Under the pieces are notes generated by a model. That model was not told where the DNA came from. It did not search any database and worked only from the letters and a program-made list of their open reading frames with translations. Below, one piece after another: positions 4,824-10,183 of a DNA stretch of 10,183 nt (position 1 is its first letter; each line of letters begins with the position of its first letter). This DNA comes from an uncultured Clostridia bacterium (GTDB lineage Bacteria > Bacillota > Clostridia > Christensenellales > Borkfalkiaceae), in assembly GCA_946627905.1 (NCBI GenBank), contig CAMOVY010000029.1:1-10183 (forward strand). The letters are read 5' to 3'. Made by a program: the position numbers and the translations under genes.

Positions 4824-6066
4824 GTCCGGTAAAACTAACGCTTACCGAGTAAGACAGATTTTCAATAAAATTATCTTTATAAACGCTGTAATAGGAGTGG
4901 TGCTTTCTGTACAACTCCTTTTTTACGTCTAAAAAGTCGCACCCCGTCTGAATTTCCGTGCGGATTAAATCGGTTATGCGTTCGGTAAAGTCGGCTTCCG
5001 CGCGCTCTTTTACGTATACGGGCAAGGGCAGATTTTTGATATATTCAAGGTCAGAAGTTTCCCCGTTCATATCGCTTATTTTAGCGTAAACGTCTAACGA
5101 TACGTGCAAGGTAATGCCGTTTTCGGACACCGTTAAACTTCGACTTGCTTTGCAGGAGAATACGGTTAAAAGGTAATTTAAAGGTTCGCCGCCCGTATTA
5201 ACGTCTTTCACTTCGAAGGTAGAAGTAGCAAAGTCCCGTGTTAAGGCGTTGAAAGCGAGCGTTAAGTCGGCGTCTAATTCGCCCACCTTTTTGCCGTGCA
5301 AAAACAAGGCGGTAGTGTTGGCGTTAAAAATCGCGTCGCCTTTAGCGCCGCCGCTTTCTCCGCCAGAACCGCTGCCACCGCTACTACCGCCGCCCGCAAC
5401 GCCCGCGCTACCCGAACTTTCCGCGCCGTCTGTATCTTCGGCGGAAGTCTTTTCGTTTTCGGCTTTTTGCAAAACCACTTTTATAAGCGGCATATAGGCT
5501 GAACCCGCGTCGGAATAGTAGCCTGTGCAGAAACTTTTAACATCGCACATGGCAATGTCGCGATTTAAGCCCGCGTTTTTAAGCAGTATTTTTTGCAGCG
5601 CGAAAGACGAAATGTTGTCCAGCGGGGTGGAGAGTTTAAGGAGTTCCGCACCGTCCGTTTCCGCCATAACGATAAGTGCGGAATCCTGTATACGCAAGGT
5701 TTTGGAAAAGTAGTCGAGCACCTTTATAATATTGTAATCGGAAAAGCCCTTGCCGACTATAATAAGGTTGCAAAAGCACAGTTGCGGAAACCAGCCGGAA
5801 GTGTCGCCGATATTTTTTATCGCCGCGCCGACGGTAGAACCTTTGCCCGCAATCTGCGCGCGCAGGTTTTCCGTGTTGGTGTCGGTAGCCTCCGGCACGG
5901 CGATTTGGGCGGTGATTTTATATTCGCCGTCTTCTTCAAGGTCAATGGCAACCGCGGTGATTATGGCGGTTTTTTCTATGTCTATAAGCCCGAAATCGTT
6001 TGAAAAGAACAGCAAAAACACGGCGGCAACGATTATCGCGGCGATTTTAACCCCTTTGAATTTCAA
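4816..6066 (-). CDS. gerC: Spore germination protein, Ger(x)C family, lacking the usual lipobox
   Basis: This is the third subunit of a germinant receptor in the inner membrane of the spore; GerC-type proteins are normally lipoproteins needed for receptor function. AAGGAG five bases upstream supports the ATG at 6066. The 416-residue protein has an N-terminal hydrophobic segment (7-22), then FGLIDIEKTAIITAVAIDL, aligning with the GerC signature GCWDxxEL...GIGID. However, Leu27 stands where the lipid-bearing Cys would be, so it is probably an uncleaved membrane anchor. Domain 1 runs to about 200, and a low-complexity Glu/Thr then Gly/Ser linker covers 201-243. The C-terminal domain ends with a region typical of the family (KKELYRKHHSYY, FIENLSYSVSVSF). 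It overlaps gerB by 20 bp, so it is translationally coupled. Expression is expected in the forespore. The family is clear; the anchor is unusual. Confidence 0.9.
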   Translation of the reverse strand: MKFKGVKIAAIIVAAVFLLFFSNDFGLIDIEKTAIITAVAIDLEEDGEYKITAQIAVPEATDTNTENLRAQIAGKGSTVGAAIKNIGDTSGWFPQLCFCNLIIVGKGFSDYNIIKVLDYFSKTLRIQDSALIVMAETDGAELLKLSTPLDNISSFALQKILLKNAGLNRDIAMCDVKSFCTGYYSDAGSAYMPLIKVVLQKAENEKTSAEDTDGAESSGSAGVAGGGSSGGSGSGGESGGAKGDAIFNANTTALFLHGKKVGELDADLTLAFNALTRDFATSTFEVKDVNTGGEPLNYLLTVFSCKASRSLTVSENGITLHVSLDVYAKISDMNGETSDLEYIKNLPLPVYVKERAEADFTERITDLIRTEIQTGCDFLDVKKELYRKHHSYYSVYKDNFIENLSYSVSVSFTGQK

Positions 6067-7144
6067 ATTTATGCTCCTTGGATAAGCGAATTTTCATTAT
6101 AACAGCAAGCGTAGCGGGGAATACCGTGCCGAACAATATGAAAAACCCGCTTGCAATCTGCGTGATAAAATTTTCGACGGTTGCAAAATACTCTTCGAAA
6201 AACAACAGTAAAATTATGGACGGCAGCGAGATTATAACCGCCGCCAAATTCCTTTTAACGGGCAAAATCCGCACGAACAATTCCGTCGCAAAGTAAAACG
6301 GTAGCGCGAGCGAGAATACCGCCGTAAACAAAAGCGCGAATATAGGTATATAGTCGAACCGTTCGGTGTTGTTTATAACCGTTGTGTATTTGGAAATTTC
6401 CGTAAGCGCGAAGCGTTGGCGGAAAGCGATGGAAGTAAACGTTCCGTAAAACAGCATACAGAAAAATATAACTATTACCGCGGATACCGCGACGGACGCG
6501 AATATTTTAAGCCCGTCTTTTTTGCCTTTCACGTAATTGCCCATAAAAAACAGAAAATACGCGCAGTCGTTAAACCACGGCTCGGAAACGTAAGAACCTT
6601 GCAGAATATTTTTCGCGCCGTGCGCGCCGACGGGTAAAAGCGCGCCGAAATCGGTATTCGGCAGCGCCAAGGCGAACATAAACGCGTAGCCTATAAGCGC
6701 GACGATAAGCATGCCGTCGGCAATTCTGCCTACAACGCGCAAGTGATGTATGCATACGAAAATGATGAGCGCGAACACGGGCATAAAGGTAAATATACTC
6801 GGCGAAGTGATATACAGCGTCATTTCCACGTAGTCTTTCACTTCGTTTAACGGCATAACCGTTTTTAAAAGGAAAAATACTATATATAATGCCGCGACGG
6901 TGTTAGAAAACGCTTTGCCGAAAAGCCGTTCGTTAAGCGTAAAAAAATCGCAATCAGCGTCTTTCAGGCAAATATACACTATAAAAATCGCCGTAAAGTC
7001 CACAAGGCAGTTTATTAAAACGGAAATCCATAAATCTTCGCCGGAAATCCCGCAGATTAAACTCGGCATCATAAAGAACTTTATTACGGGCAGTATGGCA
7101 ACGTAAAAAAAACAGATTTGTCTCGGTTTAAATGCTTTAATCAT
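6047..7144 (-). CDS. gerB: Spore germination permease, GerAB/ArcD/ProY family
   Basis: GerB is the integral-membrane subunit of the germinant receptor, related to amino-acid/polyamine transporters and thought to bind the germinant. The 365 residues fit the family (about 360-370) and are almost wholly hydrophobic, with around ten membrane segments. The first segment begins after KPRQICFF; typical features are the early pair of helices, the central loop VSEPWFNDCAYFLFFMGNYV (about 187-206) and the basic C-terminal tail (KIRLSKEHKF). The ATG at 7144 overlaps the end of gerA by 8 bp (ATGATTAA), so gerA and gerB translation are likely coupled; its own ribosome binding site is weak. The germinant cannot be read from the sequence. 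The family assignment rests on topology, family-like segments and operon position. Confidence 0.9.
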   Translation of the reverse strand: MIKAFKPRQICFFYVAILPVIKFFMMPSLICGISGEDLWISVLINCLVDFTAIFIVYICLKDADCDFFTLNERLFGKAFSNTVAALYIVFFLLKTVMPLNEVKDYVEMTLYITSPSIFTFMPVFALIIFVCIHHLRVVGRIADGMLIVALIGYAFMFALALPNTDFGALLPVGAHGAKNILQGSYVSEPWFNDCAYFLFFMGNYVKGKKDGLKIFASVAVSAVIVIFFCMLFYGTFTSIAFRQRFALTEISKYTTVINNTERFDYIPIFALLFTAVFSLALPFYFATELFVRILPVKRNLAAVIISLPSIILLLFFEEYFATVENFITQIASGFFILFGTVFPATLAVIMKIRLSKEHKFEIQRG

Positions 7145-8570
7145 TTTTAGCCCGCCGAGTTCTGATGTTTTTAAGCGAAAGGGGGCGCAGGCGCTGTTCT
7201 ATCATAAACCCCTTATATATGCCGTCTTTTAAATCCTTGACGATAAGCGGCGAAAAGGGCGCAAGCAGCGGCGTGCGATAATTTTCAAATGACACGAGAT
7301 ATGTTAAAAGTACGCCGGAGGCGACTATTATTCCGAACGCACCGAAAGACCCGCCGATTATAAGAAACAACAGCCTTAATACGGAAAAGGTCTGTTCGAG
7401 TTCGGGCACGGTGTAAAGGCATATTCCCGAAAGCGCTATTATCATCAGCGCGGGCGCGGAAATAATACCCGCGTTCACCGCCGTTTCGCCGAGAACGAGT
7501 CCGCCGACGATAGAAACCACCATACCGACGTATTTTGGCATACGGACGCTGGCTTCGTTTAATATTTCGAACACCAAAAGGGTAAAAAACATCTCGAAAC
7601 TCGGCGATAGCGGTATGCCTTTTATACTGTTTACTATTGTCAGCAAAAACGAAAGGGGTATAAACTGCAAATGGAAAAGTTGCGCCGCCACGTAGATTGC
7701 GGGAAGATAAATGGAAATAATTACCGCAAGCAGTCTTAAAATCCGTGCGACCGTCGCGCTGTACGACGAATTGTAATAGTCTCCGGGGCTTTGAAAGTCT
7801 TCGATTAAAAGATAGGGAACGGTCAGCGCGATGGGCGAACCGTCGACAAGCACGGCAATTCTGCCTTCTAAAATTTTGGCGGCTAAAACGTCGGGCTTTT
7901 CGGTGTTTCCGATTTGCTTAAACAGCGACGTTTTGTGTTCGCCCAAAAATTTGGATACGTAGGAAGAGTCCAACACGGCGTCTATTTTTGCCTTTTTGAT
8001 TTTTTCCGAAAGGGTGGCTATAAGTTTTTCGTCGGCAATTCCGTTCACGTAGCACAGCGCGACTTTTGTGCTTGAAAACTCCCCTACGGACAGATATTTA
8101 AATCGCAAATCGGGGGAAACGAGTTTTCTGCGCATCAAACTTACGTTGACCGAAAGACTTTCGACAAAGCCTTCTCTCGGCCCTTTTATAACGGTGGAAG
8201 TGGGGGGTTCTGCTATAGCGCGCTTATCGAATTTTTTCAGCCCGAACAAAAACGCCGTTTTTACGCCGTCGCAAAGCAGCGCCGAAGAGCCGCCGACTAT
8301 TTTTTCGGCGGTTTTTTCTACCGCGGTTTCGTTTTCGGTTTCGGGGCTTAAAAAGGTTTCGGATAACGTGGTTTCGTCGGGTACGCCAGAAAAATTTGCG
8401 GCGGGGCGGATAATAAGTTCGCCCACGGCGGATTTATCGGTTAAATCGGCGACGAAGATGATACAGCCCTGTTTTTCGCCGATTTTTATTTCTTTATATT
8501 TGACGTCGTCGGAATCAAGCGCTTTTTTTAAAGCGGCGACGTTTTTTTCAAGACTTTCGGTAAAATTCAT
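7137..8570 (-). CDS. gerA: Spore germination receptor subunit GerA
   Basis: GerA-type subunits have a soluble N-terminal part and membrane helices and form the channel-like core of the germinant receptor. The 477 residues match the family. The N-terminal domain (1-275) shows PPTSTVIKGPREGFVE (122-137), the conserved start of the GerA core. LVDGSPIALTVPYLLIEDFQ (241-260) and SPGDYY follow. Membrane segments lie at about 277-298, 303-315, 326-340, 347-388 and 395-425, with the family motif PKYVGMVVSIVGGLVLGETA (345-364). The C-terminus is basic (NIRTRRAK). There is no Shine-Dalgarno sequence in the 20 bases before the ATG at 8570, and a stop lies in frame just upstream, so the start is fixed but initiation should be weak. 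It heads the gerA-gerB-gerC operon. Confidence 0.95.
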   Translation of the reverse strand: MNFTESLEKNVAALKKALDSDDVKYKEIKIGEKQGCIIFVADLTDKSAVGELIIRPAANFSGVPDETTLSETFLSPETENETAVEKTAEKIVGGSSALLCDGVKTAFLFGLKKFDKRAIAEPPTSTVIKGPREGFVESLSVNVSLMRRKLVSPDLRFKYLSVGEFSSTKVALCYVNGIADEKLIATLSEKIKKAKIDAVLDSSYVSKFLGEHKTSLFKQIGNTEKPDVLAAKILEGRIAVLVDGSPIALTVPYLLIEDFQSPGDYYNSSYSATVARILRLLAVIISIYLPAIYVAAQLFHLQFIPLSFLLTIVNSIKGIPLSPSFEMFFTLLVFEILNEASVRMPKYVGMVVSIVGGLVLGETAVNAGIISAPALMIIALSGICLYTVPELEQTFSVLRLLFLIIGGSFGAFGIIVASGVLLTYLVSFENYRTPLLAPFSPLIVKDLKDGIYKGFMIEQRLRPLSLKNIRTRRAKND

Positions 8571-8590
8571 ATTATGCTAAAAATTATTGA

Positions 8591-8613
8591 CGGTATTTTA
8601 CGCGATTATACCG
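8591..8613. promoter_or_regulatory. Palindrome in the gerA upstream region, possible operator or sporulation promoter
   Basis: The 43-bp stretch between the upstream gene's terminator and gerA's leader contains CGGTAT...ATACCG, a 6-bp inverted repeat around an A/T-rich centre holding CGCG. On the minus strand it includes TATAAT without a good -35, and GTATA, which could act as the -35 of a forespore (sigma-G type) promoter with a poor -10 match. I cannot decide between an operator and a promoter. Confidence 0.3.
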
Positions 8614-8621
8614 CGCAAAAG

Positions 8622-8643
8622 AAAAAAGGGGTTGCCCCCTTTA
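8622..8643 (-). terminator. Intrinsic terminator of the 179-aa membrane protein gene
   Basis: On the minus strand AAAGGGG, the GNRA-type loop GCAA and CCCCTTT form a 7-bp stem followed by TTTTTTCTTTT. It separates the membrane protein gene from gerA on the same strand, so gerA needs its own promoter downstream or relies on read-through. Confidence 0.8.
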
Positions 8644-8649
8644 AAAGAA

Positions 8650-9189
8650 TTAGTTTTCTTTTTTCAGTTGTTTTGCCGATTGCAATATAAGTTCCGCAAC
8701 CGAAGTAATCGCCGTTTCCGAAACGCCGTCTTTCGCCCGTTTTTTAAGAAGTGCGACTATGCGTTCTTTTAAAACTTCTTCGTCGGCGGAAGCGACGTCT
8801 TTTAAAAGTTTTGCGATAGCCGATATTTCCGTGGCGGAATTCTCTCCGCAAAGGTTTTCGGTAATGCTTTTAACCAGCAAAAACAACTCGTTGTCAGCGT
8901 TTTCGCCGCGTAAAAGTTTTATTATCCATACCTGCACAAAAGTGCCGAAAGAATACGCTAAAAGCGCGCCGTATAATAGTTCTTCGGTAAAGCATGGGCT
9001 GCCGCTTACAATTAAGTCTCCGAAAAACTCCGCCGCAAACGCAATAAAAAGCGAAAGATAGTTTACTATAAAATTCGGCAATTTTTCGCCGAATTTTTTG
9101 AGTAATATTTCAGCCGCCGCAACCACTATAGCGCTTATTACTACTTTGAATTCAAAAACGTGAATAGATATGAAATTTATAACGTTCAT
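8650..9189 (-). CDS. Uncharacterised 179-aa membrane protein next to the ger operon
   Basis: I do not recognise this family. The 179 residues fall into two parts. Residues 13-31, 39-61 and 68-90 are three membrane helices (for example KVVISAIVVAAAEILLKKFG and YLSLFIAFAAEFFG), with short loops and a PCF turn at 65-67. Residues 91-179 are a soluble, charged helical region (KLLRGENADNELFLLV..., ADEEVLKERIVALLKKRAKD) ending in KKEN. The ATG at 9189 has only a weak AGGTG site 4 bases upstream. A short open frame without a normal start codon ends 13 bases before it, so translation may be coupled. It lies between sigK (divergent) and gerA (same strand), which suggests a sporulation or spore-membrane role, but this is inference from position. 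A holin-like or multidrug-like protein is possible by topology alone; I see no signature for either. Confidence 0.8.
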   Translation of the reverse strand: MNVINFISIHVFEFKVVISAIVVAAAEILLKKFGEKLPNFIVNYLSLFIAFAAEFFGDLIVSGSPCFTEELLYGALLAYSFGTFVQVWIIKLLRGENADNELFLLVKSITENLCGENSATEISAIAKLLKDVASADEEVLKERIVALLKKRAKDGVSETAITSVAELILQSAKQLKKEN

Positions 9190-9202
9190 ATTGCACCTGC
9201 CT

Positions 9203-9298
9203 TTAAGGGGAGTTTAATAAACGCCTATCTTCTTCGTATTGACCTATTCTGTCGTAAAACCTGTGCCGACAGACATAATAAAAATAATCGATTGCCGT
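9203..9298 (-). pseudogene. Short open frame without start codon; possible gene remnant or leader peptide
   Basis: An excellent ribosome binding site, AAAAGGAG (9314-9307), is not followed by ATG, GTG or TTG at usable distance. Directly behind it a frame stays open for 31 codons to TAA (9205-9203). It reads TAIDYFYYVCRHRFYDRIGQ and then YEEDRRLLNSP, which looks like real protein (aromatic and charged, no low complexity). The 16 bases AACAATAAAAGGAGAA are identical to the leader of the XRE gene, and TTACGACAGAATAG, coding YDRI in both, is shared too. It may therefore be a deleted relative of that gene that lost its start. An unusual start such as ATA or ATC, or chance, is also possible. Confidence 0.4.
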
Positions 9299-9337
9299 TC
9301 TTTGTTCTCCTTTTATTGTTTTCCAAACGCCGAAAGT

Positions 9338-9365
9338 ATTTTAAACCCCGATTTTAAAATGTAAA
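9338..9365 (-). promoter_or_regulatory. Candidate promoter for the 179-aa gene transcript
   Basis: On the minus strand TTTACA (9365-9360) and TAAAAT (9343-9338) are 16 bp apart. The transcript would have a leader of about 140 nt including the short open frame at 9203-9298. The match is moderate and the region is A/T-rich. Confidence 0.4.
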
Positions 9366-9439
9366 TACCTTTATGACCGTATTTTTACCTTGTTTTACGC
9401 GAAAAAAGTGTACGAGCAGTAGAGTATATTCCGAGATTT

Positions 9440-9487
9440 CGCCCCGTAAAGATATTAGTAAATAAAACTTAAAAGGGGCGTTTTTTT
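9440..9487 (+). promoter_or_regulatory. Hairpin plus T-run over the sigK ribosome binding site
   Basis: CGCCCC (9440-9445) pairs with GGGGCG (9475-9480), and seven T's follow at once (9481-9487), directly before the sigK ATG. The right arm includes the only Shine-Dalgarno-like sequence (AAAAGGGG, 9471-9478). The structure could hide the ribosome binding site or act as a terminator-like attenuator. The stem is only 6 bp with a 29-base loop, so it may be weak. Confidence 0.4.
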
Positions 9488-10183
9488 ATGTTTGAAATTC
9501 TTAACTTTTTACTCGGCAAACTGACTTTTTTCGCGGGGAGCGTGTTGGGGAACGGGTCTTTTCCGAAACCCCTTTCGGAAGACGAAGAGACGGAGTGCAT
9601 TGAAAAGATGCAACTCGGCGACAGGGAAGCGCGGGATAAACTTATTTCGCACAATATGCGCTTAGTAGCGCACGTAGCCAAAAAGTATGCGGGGAGCGCC
9701 GACGCCGACGACCTTATATCCGTGGGAAGCATAGGGCTTATTAAGGCGGTGGATTCTTATAAACACGATAAAGGCACGGTACTTGCGACTTTTGCCGCAC
9801 GTTGCATAGAGAACGAAATACTAATGCTTTTGCGTTCAAATAAAAAGTATAAAAACGACGTGTCGCTTTCTGACACCGTGGGCGTGGATAAAGACGGCAA
9901 CGAACTTACCTTAATCGACCTTTTGGCGGAGAGAGAAGACGCGGTGTTTGCCGAAGTCGACAGAAGCATAAAGCGCGACAGGCTTGTAAAGTTCCTGAAA
10001 GAAACGCTTACCGAGCGGGAGTTTACCGTGCTGTGTTTAAGGTACGGCTTAAAAGACGACAGGACATACGCCCAGCGCGAAGTGGCTAAATTTCTTAAAA
10101 TTTCGCGCTCTTACATATCGCGCATAGAGAAGAAGGCTATAGAAAAATTGAAACGTGCCGTTAAAAAAGGACAATTCGTTTGC
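9488..10183 (+). CDS. sigK: RNA polymerase sporulation sigma factor SigK (3' end outside window)
   Basis: SigK is the late mother-cell sigma factor, made as an inactive membrane-associated pro-protein. The 232 codons seen are open to the window edge, nearly the full family length. The N-terminal hydrophobic pro-sequence (FEILNFLLGKLTFFAGSVLG, 2-21) is followed by FPKPLSEDEE (25-34), the point where mature SigK-type proteins begin. Sigma-70 regions follow: 2.1-2.2 MRLVAHVAKKY (57-67) and DDLISVGSIGLIKAVDSY (74-91), 2.3-2.4 KGTVLATFAARCIENEILML (95-114), then DVSLSDTVGVDKDGNELTLI (124-143). Region 4 has LTEREFTVLCLRYGL (174-188) and the helix-turn-helix ISRSYISRIEKKAIEK (205-220). SigK is preferred over SigE because of the PLS junction, the DVSL...DKDGNE block and ISRSYISRIEKKA. 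No skin-type insertion interrupts it. The start region carries a hairpin over the ribosome binding site. Confidence 0.93.
   Translation, partial: MFEILNFLLGKLTFFAGSVLGNGSFPKPLSEDEETECIEKMQLGDREARDKLISHNMRLVAHVAKKYAGSADADDLISVGSIGLIKAVDSYKHDKGTVLATFAARCIENEILMLLRSNKKYKNDVSLSDTVGVDKDGNELTLIDLLAEREDAVFAEVDRSIKRDRLVKFLKETLTEREFTVLCLRYGLKDDRTYAQREVAKFLKISRSYISRIEKKAIEKLKRAVKKGQFVC

Noticed and set aside
5249..6085. Several plus-strand open frames opposite gerC (up to 136 codons)
   Set aside because: They are antisense shadows of the gerC coding frame, and the proline-rich parts mirror the Gly/Ser linker. None has a ribosome binding site.
8068..8580. 170-codon plus-strand frame opposite gerA
   Set aside because: GerA on the minus strand is well supported by family motifs; this frame is its shadow, with Ser/Phe-rich nonsense composition.
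9160..9357. 65-codon plus-strand frame between the 179-aa gene and sigK
   Set aside because: There is no ribosome binding site, and it overlaps the start of the 179-aa gene and the minus-strand signals there.
9488..10183. Interruption of sigK by a skin-type element
   Set aside because: The frame is continuous from the pro-sequence through region 4 as far as the window shows.

Overview
The window looks like chromosome from a spore-forming, low-to-medium GC Gram-positive bacterium, most likely a member of the Clostridia. The reasons are a GerA/GerB/GerC germinant-receptor operon, a sporulation sigma factor of the SigK type with its pro-sequence, AAGGAGG-type ribosome binding sites, sigma-A promoters with 16-17 bp spacers, AT-rich intergenic DNA and U-tract terminators. 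The species cannot be named from the sequence.

Layout. Positions 1-170 hold the 3' end of a uracil phosphoribosyltransferase gene (upp), closed by a 20-bp perfect hairpin. Positions 240-1740 contain no long gene but are densely packed. They hold a compact type I toxin-antitoxin-like cassette (23-aa hydrophobic peptide, convergent antisense RNA, promoters and inverted repeats at both ends), a 65-aa XRE-type regulator on the minus strand behind a roughly 270-nt highly structured leader, and a 31-aa peptide gene on the minus strand with its own promoter, ribosome binding site and terminator. Positions 1743-4613 are a plus-strand metabolic pair: a two-domain class II aldolase-like protein whose second domain has lost the zinc ligands, and an IMP dehydrogenase whose length and residue numbering match the enzyme of the protist Tritrichomonas foetus. 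A patch of degenerate palindromic repeats and a bidirectional terminator follow.

Positions 4816-8570 are the minus-strand operon gerA-gerB-gerC, with the genes overlapping by 8 and 20 bp. GerA and GerB are membrane subunits of the spore germinant receptor. GerC is normally a lipoprotein, but here it lacks the lipobox cysteine and carries a Gly/Ser-rich linker. Upstream of gerA, with its own terminator, lies an unrecognised 179-aa membrane protein, preceded by a short open frame without a usual start codon. Divergent from it, the window ends inside sigK, whose start region has a hairpin plus U-tract overlapping the Shine-Dalgarno sequence.

How the genes work together: the right half combines late sporulation control (SigK) with germination (GerABC). 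The centre makes XMP for guanine nucleotides and probably handles a sugar or sugar-phosphate aldehyde, and the left end salvages uracil. The stretch at 240-1740 carries the most unexplained structure: three very small genes and several paired RNA elements.
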